A stretch of 64,000 nucleotides of DNA, taken from Pigmentiphaga kullae. GTDB lineage: Bacteria; Pseudomonadota; Gammaproteobacteria; Burkholderiales; Burkholderiaceae_B. The number at the start of each line of letters is the position of its first letter. The stretch's first letter is position 1. Shown in pieces: positions 25,619-34,943 of this stretch. Location of the stretch: the NCBI RefSeq assembly GCF_004216695.1, contig NZ_SGXC01000002.1:186001-250000 (forward strand). The letters run 5' to 3'. The notes beneath the pieces are model-generated. The model worked only from the letters and a program-made list of their open reading frames with translations. It made no database searches and was not told the origin of the DNA. Both the position numbers and the translations under genes were made by a program.

Positions 25619-26827
25619 TTATACGATGCGGGTCGGGGGCAGCGAGCGGGCGTAGCGGGCCAGGCGGTGGGCCGCCTCGACGCATTCGTCCAGGGGCGCC
25701 ACCAGCGCCAGGCGCAGGCGGTTGGCGCCGGGGTTGCCCGCCGGGGTCTCGCGCGCGAGGTAGCTGCCCGGCAGGGCGGTGACGTTTTCCCGGGCCAGCA
25801 GGCCGCGGGTGAACTCGGCATCGTCGATGGGCGTGCGCGGCCAGAGGTAGAACGAGGCCTGCGGGCGCTGGATGTCCATCGCATCCTGCAGGATGGGCAG
25901 CACCGCGTCGAATTTCTCGCGGTACATGCGCCGGTTCTCGCGCACGTGTTCCTCGTCGTTCCAGGCCGCGACGCTGGCGGCCGACACCACGTCGCTCATG
26001 GCGCTGCCATGGTAGGTGCGGTACAGCAGGAACTGCGCCAGCAGCCTGGCGTCGCCCGCCACGAAACCCGAGCGCATGCCGGGCACGTTCGAGCGCTTGG
26101 ACAGGCTGGAGAACACCACGATGTTGTGGAAGTCGCCGCGGCCCAGGCGGTGAGCGGCTTCCAGCGCGCCCAGCGGCGGTTCGGCCTCGTCCAGGTAGAT
26201 CTCGGAATAGCACTCGTCCGAGGCGATGATGAAGCCATACTTGTCGGCCTGCTCGAACAGGTACTTCCATTCGTCCAGGTCCATGACGTTGCCCGCCGGG
26301 TTGCCCGGCGAGCAGACGTAGACCAGCCGGGTCTCGCGCCATTCGGCGGGCGAGACCGATGCCCAGTCGCAGCCGAAGTTGCGCGCCGGGTCGGCGTTGA
26401 CGAAGGTGGGGCGGGCGCCGGCCAGCAGGGCTGCGCCTTCGTATATCTGGTAGAACGGATTGGGGCACAGCACGCGGGGCTGCTGCGCGCCGTCGATCAC
26501 CACCTGCGCGAAGGCGAACAGGGCCTCGCGCGAGCCCAGCACGGGCAGCACCTGCCTGTCGGGATCGATGGCCGGCAGCCCGTAGCGCCGTTCCAGCCAT
26601 CCGGCGATGGCGGCGCGCAGCGCGGGCGAGCCCTTGGTCGGGGGATAGCCGGACAACCCGGACAGGTTCTGCCGGATGGCGTCCTCGATGAAAGCCGGCG
26701 TGGCGTGCTTGGGCTCGCCGATGGACAGGCTGACGGGGCGCAGGCTGGCGGGCGGCACGATATCGGCGTACAGCGCGCGCAGTTTTTCGAAGGGATAGGG
26801 CTGGAGCAGCCCGAGGCGAGGATTCAT
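25619..26827 (-). CDS. dapC: N-succinyl-LL-diaminopimelate aminotransferase
   Basis: 402 residues, fold-type I PLP enzyme. The PLP lysine is K244 (FSSLSKRSNVPGMRSG), with D204 in ASDECYSEIY, NPAG at 176-179 and the C-terminal arginine region NRLRLALV. The assignment rests on the dapD/dapE context and on the known Bordetella pertussis locus, where this gene was shown to encode the DAP-pathway aminotransferase. An in-frame ATG lies at 26923, 96 bp upstream, but the conserved domain starts at MNPRLGLLQPYPFEKLR. Confidence 0.9.
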   Translation of the reverse strand: MNPRLGLLQPYPFEKLRALYADIVPPASLRPVSLSIGEPKHATPAFIEDAIRQNLSGLSGYPPTKGSPALRAAIAGWLERRYGLPAIDPDRQVLPVLGSREALFAFAQVVIDGAQQPRVLCPNPFYQIYEGAALLAGARPTFVNADPARNFGCDWASVSPAEWRETRLVYVCSPGNPAGNVMDLDEWKYLFEQADKYGFIIASDECYSEIYLDEAEPPLGALEAAHRLGRGDFHNIVVFSSLSKRSNVPGMRSGFVAGDARLLAQFLLYRTYHGSAMSDVVSAASVAAWNDEEHVRENRRMYREKFDAVLPILQDAMDIQRPQASFYLWPRTPIDDAEFTRGLLARENVTALPGSYLARETPAGNPGANRLRLALVAPLDECVEAAHRLARYARSLPPTRIV

Positions 26828-26849
26828 GGCCGCGATTGTAACCTCGGGC

Positions 26850-26925
26850 CCGCCATTTTGCCTTGGGGCGGCCCGGCGGCAAGAAGCGCCCCCTCGGGGG
26901 ACAGCGCGGCCGCGCAGCGGCATTT
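26850..26925. repeat. GC-rich intergenic repeat fragment, related to part of copy 1
   Basis: The 18-nt block GCCTTGGGGCGGCCCGGC at 26860-26877 occurs again, inverted, inside copy 1 (22510-22527). It is followed by a CCCCCTCGGGGG hairpin. The 37-nt stem-loop is absent. It occupies the space between dapC and the upstream regulator gene. Confidence 0.5.
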
Positions 26926-26938
26926 CCCGCCGGCCGTC

Positions 26939-27646
26939 CTAGCGGGCGTGCCTGGGCCCCGGCGCCAGATCCCCGCAGGGTTGCGTGAAGGAGTAGCCCA
27001 CGCCCCGGACGGCCTCCAGGGGCAGGGTGATGCCGTGCCGCTGCGCCTTGCGGCGCAGCCGGCTCACCAGGACCGCGACGTTGTGCAGCTGGCGCTCGCC
27101 GTCCTTGGCCGAGACTGCCTGCCACTGGGCAAAGGTCAGGGTGCGGTTGCGCTCGCTGAAAAGGTGGCTGACGAACTGCCATTCGGTCAGCGTCAGCGGC
27201 AGGCTGCGGCCCTCCGGGCTCGTCAGGCGGCGCGGCGGGGTGGACAGGAGCCACAGCGCCGGTGTCGGCGCTTCCGGCGGCGGCTCGGACAGGCGAGGCC
27301 TGGCCAGGGCGAGGTGGCGACGCATGGCGCGCAGGATGGGCAGCAATTCCATGTTCGGGTCCGCGCCCAGCACCTGGACGTCCACCTGCGGCTTGTCGGC
27401 CGCCTGGCCGGGCTCGGGCGGGATGTAGACCAGGCGGGTCAGCGGGTAGCTGTCGAACGCGGTCGCGCGCGCCGCGTCGGCCAGCACCACGGGGTTCTTG
27501 CCCGCGCGCAGCAGCGCATGCACTTCCTGCGAACTGGTGCAGACGTAGACGCTGAAGCCGGCGCGCATCAGCTCGTCCGCGATTTCGTAATCGCGGCCGG
27601 TCTCCCCGAGCAGGACGGCGACTTCTGGCGTGTGGGTTTCTATCAT
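26939..27646 (-). CDS. OmpR-type winged-helix regulator with atypical receiver domain
   Basis: 235 residues from the ATG at 27646; a longer start at 27682 exists. The C-terminal 100 residues are a winged helix of the OmpR/PhoB type (LTLTEWQFVSHLF, VLVSRLRRKAQRHG, VRGVGYSF). The N-terminal part has receiver-like spacing, but the acidic pocket reads GETGRD, the candidate acceptor is D57 in VVLADAAR rather than xxDxxxP, and no clear switch lysine is seen. No histidine kinase is adjacent. It may work without phosphorylation. Confidence 0.72.
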   Translation of the reverse strand: MIETHTPEVAVLLGETGRDYEIADELMRAGFSVYVCTSSQEVHALLRAGKNPVVLADAARATAFDSYPLTRLVYIPPEPGQAADKPQVDVQVLGADPNMELLPILRAMRRHLALARPRLSEPPPEAPTPALWLLSTPPRRLTSPEGRSLPLTLTEWQFVSHLFSERNRTLTFAQWQAVSAKDGERQLHNVAVLVSRLRRKAQRHGITLPLEAVRGVGYSFTQPCGDLAPGPRHAR

Positions 27647-27668
27647 TGCGGGTAAGAAGGCGTTGCGG

Positions 27669-27684
27669 GATTGCAATCGCAATC
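27669..27684. promoter_or_regulatory. Palindrome upstream of the winged-helix regulator
   Basis: GATTGC-AATC-GCAATC is a perfect dyad, set inside an imperfect outer pair (CGTTGCGGGAT with ATCCCAACG). It begins 23 bp upstream of the regulator's ATG, where an autoregulatory operator would be expected. The rest of the gap to the tRNA (27685-27862) shows only GC-rich DNA. Confidence 0.4.
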
Positions 27685-27862
27685 TATCCCAACGTTTTGG
27701 AGAGGATGATCAATAACGGTAAACAGGCGCCCGGAATGGCCGAAAGCCCGCGCGGCAAGCGAAAACAATGCTTGGCGGACCGGTCGGGCCGGGGCCCGCG
27801 GGCGGGAGAAGGGGCCCCCCGGGCCTTTTCGGAGACTCGGGTTACAATCCGGTTTCTGATGT

Positions 27863-27949
27863 GCGACCGTGGCGAAATTGGTAGACGCAACAGGTTTAGG
27901 TCCTGTCGGGAGAAATCCTGTGGAGGTTCGATTCCTCTCGGTCGCACCA
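27863..27949 (+). tRNA. tRNA-Leu (anticodon UAG)
   Basis: 87 nt with a long variable arm, as in class II tRNAs. Acceptor GCGACCG pairs with CGGTCGC, followed by discriminator A and encoded CCA. The anticodon loop reads TTTAGGT between CAGG and CCTG, giving UAG, which reads CUA/CUN codons. The T arm is GGAGG-TTCGATT-CCTCT. A TACAAT -10 box lies at 27843-27848, 15 bp upstream. Confidence 0.96.
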
Positions 27950-28142
27950 CAAGTTTGAACAACCCTGGCGGTGTCCGGCCGCAGCCGGCAAGGCGGCTTC
28001 CGGAGCCTCCGCGCGGCGCTGCGGCGCCGCATGGGGGCTGTGGCACAATTCGCGAATGCCCGGATCGATCTCTGGTTGCGGTGCCTCTCGCGGCGCGGGT
28101 GTCCGGTTCTGTCGATTACACATACTCAATATAGGTTTTTGC

Positions 28143-29453
28143 ATGCAGCCTGTGGTTGAAACCCTGTCGGGGCTTGAGCGCCGCGTTGATCTTTCCGTGC
28201 CGGTGGCCGACATCGAAAAAGAAGTCGAATCGCGCCTCAAGCGCCTGGCCCGCACCGCCAAGATGCCGGGGTTCCGTCCCGGCAAGGTCCCGCTGCCCAT
28301 GCTGGCCCGTACCTACGGTCCCGAAGTGCGCATGGAAGTGCTGAACGCCAAGATCGGCGACGCCCTGGAAAAGGTCGTGGCCGAGTCCAAGCTGCGCCTG
28401 GCGGGTTCGCCGTCGGTCGAGCCCAAGACCGAAGGCGTGGCCGACGACGTGGTCGCCTTCAGCGCCACCTTCGAGGTCTACCCGGAAGTCGCCATTCCCG
28501 ACCTGTCGGCCCTGGAAATCACCAGCGCCAAGAGCGAAGTGGGTGATGCCGAGGTCGACCGCACCGTCGACATCCTGCGCAAGCAGCGCGTGACCTTCGA
28601 AGAGCGCGAAGGCCGCGCCGCGGGCGACGACGACCGCGTGACGCTGGACTTCGCCGGCACCATCGACGGCGTCGCGTTCCAGGGCGGCACCGCCCAGGAC
28701 TTCCCGTTCGTGCTCGGCCAGGGCCGCATGCTGCCCGAGTTCGAGGCCGCCGCGCGCGGCATGAAGGCCGGCGAGACCAAGGTGTTCCCGCTGGCGTTCC
28801 CGGCCGACTACGGCTCGGCCGAAGTGGCCGGCAAGACCGCCGAGTTCACCATCACGATCAAGAAGGTGGAAGAGGGCGTGCTGCCCCAGGTCGACGCCGA
28901 GTTCGCCAAGCAGCTGGGCCAGGCCGAAGGCGACGTCGAGAAGCTGCGCGCCGACATCCGCGCCAACCTCGAGCGCGAAGTGCGCAGCCGCACCCAGGCC
29001 CGCACCAAGTCGAGCGTGATGGATGCGCTGGCCAAGGCGGCCACCTTCGACATTCCCAAGGCCCTGGTCAACGACGACACCGAGCGCCGCATCGAGGCCG
29101 CCCGCGAGGACCTGCGCCAGCGCGGCGTGCCCAACGCCGACAAGCTGCCGATCCCGGCCGAGGCCTTCGCCTCGGAATCCGAGCGCCGCGTGCGCCTGGG
29201 CCTGCTGGTGTCGGAACTGGTCAAGGTCGAGAATCTCAAGGCCAAGCCGGACCAGATCCGCGCCCGCATCGAGGACTTCGCCCAGAGCTACGAGAAGCCC
29301 GAGGAAGTCGTGCGCTACTATCTGACGGACAAGTCGCGCCTGGCCGAGATCGAGGCCATCGTGCTCGAGGACAACGTCGTCCAGCACGTGCTGTCCAAGG
29401 CCCAGGTCAAGGACGAGCAAGTCTCCTTCGATGAATTGATGGGAACTGCCTGA
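28143..29453 (+). CDS. tig: Trigger factor (ribosome-associated chaperone and prolyl isomerase)
   Basis: 436 residues, the usual length. The ribosome-binding N-domain has the GFRPGKVP signature (residues about 43-50). The FKBP-type isomerase domain spans about 160-245 ([28 protein letters not shown]). The C-terminal chaperone arms follow. The ATG at 28143 is preceded by ATAGGT, a weak ribosome site. The stop TGA overlaps the clpP start (TGATG). It is first of the tig-clpP-clpX group, so folding of nascent chains and degradation are co-expressed. Confidence 0.96.
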   Translation: MQPVVETLSGLERRVDLSVPVADIEKEVESRLKRLARTAKMPGFRPGKVPLPMLARTYGPEVRMEVLNAKIGDALEKVVAESKLRLAGSPSVEPKTEGVADDVVAFSATFEVYPEVAIPDLSALEITSAKSEVGDAEVDRTVDILRKQRVTFEEREGRAAGDDDRVTLDFAGTIDGVAFQGGTAQDFPFVLGQGRMLPEFEAAARGMKAGETKVFPLAFPADYGSAEVAGKTAEFTITIKKVEEGVLPQVDAEFAKQLGQAEGDVEKLRADIRANLEREVRSRTQARTKSSVMDALAKAATFDIPKALVNDDTERRIEAAREDLRQRGVPNADKLPIPAEAFASESERRVRLGLLVSELVKVENLKAKPDQIRARIEDFAQSYEKPEEVVRYYLTDKSRLAEIEAIVLEDNVVQHVLSKAQVKDEQVSFDELMGTA

Positions 29454-30109
29454 TGCAACGCTTCGTAGATTTCTACGCATCCATGTACGGGGCCGAGTCG
29501 CTCGGCCCCAAGGCCCTCGGCTATGTGCCGATGGTGATCGAACAGTCCGGCCGGGGCGAGCGTGCGTACGACATCTACTCGCGTCTGCTGAAAGAGCGGA
29601 TCATCTTCCTGGTCGGGCCGGTGGCCGATGCCACCGCCAACCTGATCGTGGCCCAGCTCCTGTTCCTGGAGTCGGAAAACCCCGAGAAGGACATCTCGCT
29701 GTACATCAATTCGCCCGGCGGATCGGTGTACGCGGGCATGGCCATCTATGACACGATGCAGTTCGTCAAGCCCGACGTGGCCACGCTCTGCACCGGCCTG
29801 GCCGCCAGCATGGGCGCGTTCCTGCTGGCCGCCGGCGCCAAGGGCAAGCGGATCTCGCTGCCCAACTCCCGCATCATGATCCACCAGCCTTCGGGCGGGG
29901 CCCAGGGCCAGGCGACCGACATCGAGATCCATGCGCGCGAGATCCTGTACCTGCGCGAGCGCCTGAACCGGATCCTGGCCGAGAACACCGGCCAGCCGAT
30001 CGAACGCATCGCGGTGGACACCGAGCGCGACAATTTCATGTCGGCGGCCGATGCGCTATCGTATGGCTTGATCGACAAAGTCTTCAGCAGTCGTACCGAA
30101 CAGGGTTGA
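29453..30109 (+). CDS. clpP: ATP-dependent Clp protease proteolytic subunit
   Basis: 218 residues. The catalytic triad is S119 (GLAASMGAF), H144 ([10 protein letters not shown]) and D193. A short N-terminal propeptide ([13 protein letters not shown]) is probably removed by self-cleavage. It assembles as a double heptamer and works with ClpX, encoded 2 bp downstream. Its start overlaps the tig stop. Confidence 0.97.
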   Translation: MQRFVDFYASMYGAESLGPKALGYVPMVIEQSGRGERAYDIYSRLLKERIIFLVGPVADATANLIVAQLLFLESENPEKDISLYINSPGGSVYAGMAIYDTMQFVKPDVATLCTGLAASMGAFLLAAGAKGKRISLPNSRIMIHQPSGGAQGQATDIEIHAREILYLRERLNRILAENTGQPIERIAVDTERDNFMSAADALSYGLIDKVFSSRTEQG

Positions 30110-30111
30110 GC

Positions 30112-31374
30112 ATGTCGGAAAAGAAAGGGTCGAACGAAAAGCTGCTCTATTGCTCGTTTTGCGGCAAGAGCCAGCATGAGGTTCGCAAGCTGATCGCCGG
30201 ACCGTCGGTGTTCATTTGCGATGAGTGCATCGACCTGTGCAACGACATCATCCGTGACGAAGTGGCCGCCGACGTCAAGACCGGCGCCAAGTCCGAACTG
30301 CCCACGCCGGCCGAGATCAAGGAGATCCTCGACCAGTACGTGATCGGCCAGACCCGGGCCAAGCGGATCCTGTCGGTGGCGGTGTACAACCACTACAAGC
30401 GCATCCGTCATGCCGGCGGCAAGACGGACGACGTCGAGCTGTCCAAGAGCAACATCCTGCTGATCGGACCCACGGGTTCGGGCAAGACGCTGCTGGCCCA
30501 GACGCTGGCCCGCCTGCTGAACGTGCCGTTCGTGATCGCCGACGCCACCACGCTGACCGAAGCCGGCTACGTGGGCGAGGACGTCGAGAACATCATCCAG
30601 AAGCTGCTGCAGAACTGCAACTACGATGTGGAAAAGGCCCAGCGCGGCATCGTCTACATCGACGAGATCGACAAGATCTCGCGCAAGGCCGACAACCCGT
30701 CCATTACCCGCGACGTGTCGGGCGAAGGCGTGCAGCAGGCCCTGCTCAAGCTGATCGAAGGCACCGTCGCCTCGGTTCCGCCGCAGGGCGGCCGCAAGCA
30801 TCCGAACCAGGATTTCGTGCAGATCGACACGACCAACATCCTGTTCATCTGCGGCGGCGCGTTCGACGGACTGGAAAAAGTCATCCGCGGCCGTACCGAG
30901 AAGTCCGGCATCGGCTTCGGCGCCTCGGTCAAGGCGGAATCGGAACGCTCGGTCAGCGCGCTGTTCGGCGAAGTCGAGCCCGAGGACCTGATCAAGTTCG
31001 GCCTCATCCCCGAACTGGTCGGCCGCCTGCCCGTCGTGGCGACGCTGGACGAGCTGAACGAGGAAGCCCTGATCCAGATCCTGGTCGAGCCCAAGAACGC
31101 CCTGGTCAAGCAGTTCCAGAAGCTGCTGGCCATGGAAGGCGCCGAACTGGACGTCCGGCCCCAGGCCCTCCTGGCCATCGCCGAAAAAGCGCTCAAGCGC
31201 AAGACCGGCGCCCGCGGCCTGCGCTCCATCATCGAAGCCGCGCTGCTCGACACGATGTACGAACTGCCCACCCAGGGCAACGTCGTCAAGGTCGTCCTGG
31301 ACGAAAACGCCATCACCGGCGAAGGCATCCCCCTCCTGATCTACGGCGACAAGCCCAAGGTCGCCAATAAGTAG
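30112..31374 (+). CDS. clpX: ATP-dependent Clp protease ATP-binding subunit ClpX
   Basis: 420 residues. The N-terminal zinc-binding domain has CSFCGKS (C14, C17) and CDECI (C36, C39). The AAA+ module has Walker A GPTGSGKT, Walker [11 protein letters not shown], sensor/arginine motifs and the IGFGA loop region that contacts ClpP. ClpX unfolds tagged substrates and threads them into ClpP. The ATG at 30112 is preferred; an in-frame TTG at 30106 overlaps the clpP stop. Confidence 0.97.
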   Translation: MSEKKGSNEKLLYCSFCGKSQHEVRKLIAGPSVFICDECIDLCNDIIRDEVAADVKTGAKSELPTPAEIKEILDQYVIGQTRAKRILSVAVYNHYKRIRHAGGKTDDVELSKSNILLIGPTGSGKTLLAQTLARLLNVPFVIADATTLTEAGYVGEDVENIIQKLLQNCNYDVEKAQRGIVYIDEIDKISRKADNPSITRDVSGEGVQQALLKLIEGTVASVPPQGGRKHPNQDFVQIDTTNILFICGGAFDGLEKVIRGRTEKSGIGFGASVKAESERSVSALFGEVEPEDLIKFGLIPELVGRLPVVATLDELNEEALIQILVEPKNALVKQFQKLLAMEGAELDVRPQALLAIAEKALKRKTGARGLRSIIEAALLDTMYELPTQGNVVKVVLDENAITGEGIPLLIYGDKPKVANK

Positions 31375-31520
31375 AGGATCCCCCTACGCGCTGACGCGCG
31401 CCCCCCAGGGGGCGATGCGGGTGGACCGGAAGGGAAGCCCACCCCCAAGCGGCCTTCGGCCGCTCCCCCTCAAGGGGGCGGCACTGGCGGACCGGCAAAG
31501 CCGGATCCGTGGTGCCCTGG
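31375..31520 (+). repeat. Dispersed structured intergenic repeat, copy 3 (long form)
   Basis: It begins immediately after the clpX stop. Order: CCCCCTACGCGCT hairpin, H1 (31400-31413), a half H2 (GATGCGG, GTGGACCGG), then a linker, an AGCGGCC-TTC-GGCCGCT hairpin, CCCCCTCAAGGGGG, and a complete 37-nt H2 at 31480-31516 (GGCAC/GTGCC, GCGGA/TCCGT with one G-U, CCGGC/GCCGG, loop AAA), then CCTGGG. Copy 5 has the same two-part build. Confidence 0.82.
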
Positions 31521-31540
31521 GTTGGGAGCGACAGGGAAAT

Positions 31541-31579
31541 GAAGACGGCCTTGCGTACGAGCAAGGCCGTCTTCTTTTT
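31541..31579 (+). terminator. Rho-independent terminator after clpX
   Basis: A perfect 14-bp stem (GAAGACGGCCTTGC with its complement at 31561-31574), a 6-nt loop GTACGA, then TTTTT. It ends the tig-clpP-clpX transcript after repeat copy 3. Confidence 0.92.
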
Positions 31580-31627
31580 CAATCCAACCGGATGCCGGGC
31601 AGTATCGCCAGTCCCCCGCCAGCCCGT

Positions 31628-31711
31628 TGTTACCCCAGGATGCGGTGGATCCGGCTCCGCCGGTCCACCCGCATCGCCCCCTGGGGGGCGCGCGTCAGCG
31701 CGTAGGGGGGA
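31628..31711 (-). repeat. Dispersed structured intergenic repeat, copy 4 (short form, inverted)
   Basis: It is in opposite orientation to copy 3, and the clpX terminator lies between them. H2 is at 31639-31675: GATGC/GCATC, GTGGA/TCCAC, CCGGC/GCCGG, loop GGA on the minus strand, bulged A. H1 is GCCCCC-TG-GGGGGC, then the CGCG hairpin and TACGCG with a G-run. The flank reads GTTACCCCAGG. Confidence 0.82.
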
Positions 31712-31870
31712 GCTCCATATGCTACATTGGGCCATGGCGTGCAAATCAATGGCCTGTGGGCGAATGATGACTCTGCGCCACTCTTCGGGTTCATACGCTT
31801 TTCCCGGGCGTGACGTGCGGGAAAAGGGCATGCGCCCGGCAGTTCCAGCAGACCACGTTGCCCGCCGACG

Positions 31871-31898
31871 CTTGAAATCCACGCTTACGCCCTCATCC
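31871..31898 (+). promoter_or_regulatory. Putative heat-shock (sigma-32) promoter of lon
   Basis: CTTGAAA at 31871-31877 and CCTCATCC at 31891-31898, 13 bp apart, resemble the sigma-32 consensus CTTGAAA-N13-CCCCATNT. They lie 28 bp before the lon ATG. lon is a sigma-32 gene in other proteobacteria. From 31712 to 31870 I see no gene or other structure. Confidence 0.55.
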
Positions 31899-31926
31899 TG
31901 ATTGCATTCAAATTCGAGGACGAATC

Positions 31927-34359
31927 ATGTCTGCGAGCCAGATACTCCCTCCCGAACCGATCGAGTTGCCGCTGCTTCCGCTGCGCGACGTGGTCGTATT
32001 TCCTCACATGGTCATCCCGCTGTTCGTGGGGAGGCCCAAGTCCATCAAGGCGCTGGAAGCCGCGATGGAAGCCGGCAAGAGCATCATGCTGGTGGCCCAG
32101 AAGTCGGCCGCCAAGGATGAGCCCTCGGCCGACGACATCTACGAGATCGGCTGCCTGGCCAGCATCCTGCAGATGCTCAAGCTGCCCGACGGCACCGTCA
32201 AGGTGCTGGTCGAGGGGGCCCAGCGCGCCCGCATCACCCGCATCGACGACCTGGGCGCGCATTTTGCCTGCGAACTCGTGCCCATCGATCCCGACAGGGG
32301 CCAGGGCTCGGAAACCGAGGCCCTGCGGCGCGCGATCGTGTCGCAGTTCGACCAGTACGTCAAACTGAACAAGAAGATCCCGCCCGAGATCCTGACCTCG
32401 CTGTCGGGCATCGACGAGCCCGGCCGGCTGGCCGACACCATCGCGGCGCACCTGCCGCTCAAGCTGGAGCAGAAGCAGAAGATGCTCGAGGTGTTTTCCA
32501 CCTCCGAGCGCCTGGAAGCGCTGCTGGCGCAGCTCGAGACCGAGATCGACATTCTCCAAGTGGAGAAGCGCATCCGCGGCCGCGTCAAGAAGCAGATGGA
32601 GAAGAGCCAGCGCGAGTACTACCTGAACGAGCAGGTCAAGGCCATCCAGAAGGAACTGGGCGAAGGCGAGGACGGCGCCGACTTCGAGGAGCTCGAGAAG
32701 AAGATCATCGCCGCCCACATGCCCAAGGAGGCCAAGAAGAAGGCCGATGCCGAGCTCAAGAAGCTCAAGCTGATGTCGCCCATGTCGGCCGAGGCCACCG
32801 TGGTGCGCAACTACATCGACACGCTGGTCGGCCTGCCGTGGAAGAAGAAGAGCAAGGTAAACAATTCCCTGCCGCACGCGGAAGAGGTGCTCAACGACGA
32901 CCACTATGGCCTGGACAAGGTCAAGGAACGCATCCTTGAATACCTTGCCGTGCAACAGCGCGTGGACAAGGTCAAGGCGCCCATCCTGTGCCTGGTCGGC
33001 CCTCCGGGCGTGGGCAAGACCTCGCTCGGCCAGTCGATCGCCAAGGCGACCAACCGCAAGTTCGTGCGGATGGCGCTGGGCGGCGTGCGCGACGAGTCCG
33101 AGATCCGCGGCCACCGCCGTACCTACATCGGTTCGATGCCGGGCAAGATCCTGCAGAACCTGTCGAAGGTCGGCGCGCGTAATCCGCTCTTCCTGCTCGA
33201 CGAAGTCGACAAGATGGGCATGGATTTCCGCGGCGACCCGGCGTCGGCGCTGCTCGAGGTGCTGGATCCCGAACAGAACCACACCTTCCAGGACCACTAT
33301 GTCGAGGTCGATTTCGATCTGTCCGACGTGATGTTCGTGGCGACCAGCAACACGCTGAACATTCCGCCGGCGCTGCTGGACCGGATGGAGGTGATCCGCC
33401 TGTCGGGCTACACCGAAGACGAGAAGGTGCACATCGCCATGCAGCATCTGCTGCCCAAGCAGATGAAGAACAACGGGTTGAAGGGCGAAGAACTCAAGGT
33501 CGAGGAATCGGCCCTGCGCGACATCGTGCGCTACTACACCCGCGAGGCGGGCGTGCGCGCGCTGGAACGCGAGGTCAGCAAGATCTGCCGCAAGGTGGTC
33601 AAGGGCCTGCTGCTCAAGGGCGACAAGCAACAGGTGGTCGTCACGGCGGACAACCTGAACGATTACCTGGGCGTGCGTCGCTACACCTTCGGCGTGGCCG
33701 AGAAGGAAAACCAGATCGGCCAGGTGACCGGGCTGGCCTGGACCGAAGTGGGCGGCGACCTGCTGACGATCGAAGTGGCGGTCATGCCGGGCAAGGGCGC
33801 GATCCAGCGCACCGGTTCGCTGGGCGACGTCATGAAGGAGTCGGTCGAGGCCGCGCGCTCGGTGGTGCGTTCGCGCGCTCGCCGGCTGGGCATCGATCAC
33901 GCGGTGTTCGAAAAGAAGGACATGCACGTGCACGTGCCCGAGGGCGCCACGCCCAAGGACGGTCCGTCCGCGGGCGCGGCGATCACCACGGCCATCGTTT
34001 CCTCGTTGACGGGCATCCCCGTGCGCGCCGACGTGGCGATGACCGGCGAGATCACGCTGCGCGGCGAGGTCCTGCCGATCGGCGGCCTGAAGGAAAAGCT
34101 GCTGGCCGCGCATCGGGGCGGTATCAAGACCGTGCTGATTCCGGAAGAGAACGCCAAGGACCTGGCGGAGATCCCGGATACGGTCAAGAACCACCTCGAG
34201 ATCGTGCCGGTCCGCTGGATCGACCGGGTGCTCGAACTCGCGCTGGAGCGGCTGCCCGAGGCCTTGCCCGAAGAGGAGGCCGCGAAGGCCGAGACCAAGG
34301 TCGAGGCCCATGTGGCTGCCGAAGGTGGAGCTGCCACGGACCCTGTCATGAAGCACTGA
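31927..34359 (+). CDS. lon: ATP-dependent protease La (Lon)
   Basis: 810 residues. The N-terminal substrate-recognition domain runs to about 300 ([23 protein letters not shown]). The AAA+ module has Walker [10 protein letters not shown] and Walker [10 protein letters not shown]. The protease domain has the S681 (DGPSAGAAI) and K724 ([14 protein letters not shown]) dyad. The ribosome site is GAGGA before the ATG. It degrades misfolded and specific regulatory proteins. It sits between clpX and hupB, the common proteobacterial order, but has its own candidate heat-shock promoter and terminator. Confidence 0.97.
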   Translation: MSASQILPPEPIELPLLPLRDVVVFPHMVIPLFVGRPKSIKALEAAMEAGKSIMLVAQKSAAKDEPSADDIYEIGCLASILQMLKLPDGTVKVLVEGAQRARITRIDDLGAHFACELVPIDPDRGQGSETEALRRAIVSQFDQYVKLNKKIPPEILTSLSGIDEPGRLADTIAAHLPLKLEQKQKMLEVFSTSERLEALLAQLETEIDILQVEKRIRGRVKKQMEKSQREYYLNEQVKAIQKELGEGEDGADFEELEKKIIAAHMPKEAKKKADAELKKLKLMSPMSAEATVVRNYIDTLVGLPWKKKSKVNNSLPHAEEVLNDDHYGLDKVKERILEYLAVQQRVDKVKAPILCLVGPPGVGKTSLGQSIAKATNRKFVRMALGGVRDESEIRGHRRTYIGSMPGKILQNLSKVGARNPLFLLDEVDKMGMDFRGDPASALLEVLDPEQNHTFQDHYVEVDFDLSDVMFVATSNTLNIPPALLDRMEVIRLSGYTEDEKVHIAMQHLLPKQMKNNGLKGEELKVEESALRDIVRYYTREAGVRALEREVSKICRKVVKGLLLKGDKQQVVVTADNLNDYLGVRRYTFGVAEKENQIGQVTGLAWTEVGGDLLTIEVAVMPGKGAIQRTGSLGDVMKESVEAARSVVRSRARRLGIDHAVFEKKDMHVHVPEGATPKDGPSAGAAITTAIVSSLTGIPVRADVAMTGEITLRGEVLPIGGLKEKLLAAHRGGIKTVLIPEENAKDLAEIPDTVKNHLEIVPVRWIDRVLELALERLPEALPEEEAAKAETKVEAHVAAEGGAATDPVMKH

Positions 34360-34380
34360 TCCCGAGGTCCGGGTCATGGA

Positions 34381-34409
34381 AGAGGGCACGCAAGTGCCCT
34401 CTTTTTTTT
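34381..34409 (+). terminator. Rho-independent terminator after lon
   Basis: AGAGGGCAC pairs with GTGCCCTCT around a GCAA tetraloop, followed by seven T residues. Confidence 0.95.
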
Positions 34410-34459
34410 CGTCACATGCGGAAACATGAGGTTTTACGCGGTTTTCCAGCGGGTTTCCC

Positions 34460-34489
34460 TTGACACGACTTTCTGCCCAAGGATTAAAT
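34460..34489 (+). promoter_or_regulatory. Sigma-70 promoter of hupB
   Basis: TTGACA (34460-34465) and TTAAAT (34484-34489) are separated by 18 bp. The leader to the hupB ATG would be about 117 nt. It is the best vegetative promoter match in the window and fits a highly expressed gene. Confidence 0.75.
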
Positions 34490-34613
34490 AGCCGTCTGCG
34501 TTTCGTACCGGCAAGAGCAGCTCCGCGCGGTACGTCGCTCTTCGGGGGTGCCCCTTGCGGACTCGCATCGGGACCAAAAATTTTTTCCACAGATAGACCT
34601 TGTGAGGGGCCTA

Positions 34614-34886
34614 ATGAACAAGACCGAGCTTATCGACCACATCGCCAAGCAAGCCGACATTTCCAAGGCGGCTGCCGGCCGTTCGCTGGATGCGCTGGTG
34701 GGAGCGGTGAAAACGACGCTCAAGAAGGGCGGCACGGTGACGCTGGTCGGTTTCGGCACTTTCGCGGTGAGCGCTCGCGCGGCCCGCACCGGCCGTAACC
34801 CGCGTACCGGCGAAGCCATCAAGATCAAGAAAGCCAAGGTGCCGAAATTCCGTCCGGGCAAGGCGCTGAAAGACGCCGTCAACTAA
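34614..34886 (+). CDS. hupB: DNA-binding protein HU-beta
   Basis: 90 residues, start [22 protein letters not shown], with the HU signature [22 protein letters not shown] forming the DNA-embracing beta arms (the arm tip is RNPRTGE) and C-terminal [13 protein letters not shown]. Ribosome site GAGGGG. It compacts and bends DNA non-specifically as a nucleoid protein. It is monocistronic, between a strong promoter and a strong terminator. Confidence 0.96.
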   Translation: MNKTELIDHIAKQADISKAAAGRSLDALVGAVKTTLKKGGTVTLVGFGTFAVSARAARTGRNPRTGEAIKIKKAKVPKFRPGKALKDAVN

Positions 34887-34908
34887 GGCGCAGGCACTTC
34901 GTGACGAG

Positions 34909-34938
34909 AAACCCTGGTTTGGCGCCAGGGTTTTTTTT
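34909..34938 (+). terminator. Rho-independent terminator after hupB
   Basis: AAACCCTGG pairs with CCAGGGTTT around a 7-nt loop, followed by a run of eight T (34931-34938), the first three of which belong to the stem. Confidence 0.93.
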
Positions 34939-34943
34939 CGTCC

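Noticed and set aside
31885-34590. 901-aa open frame antisense to lon
   Set aside because: Mirror of lon codon usage; lon itself has full motifs, ribosome site and terminator.
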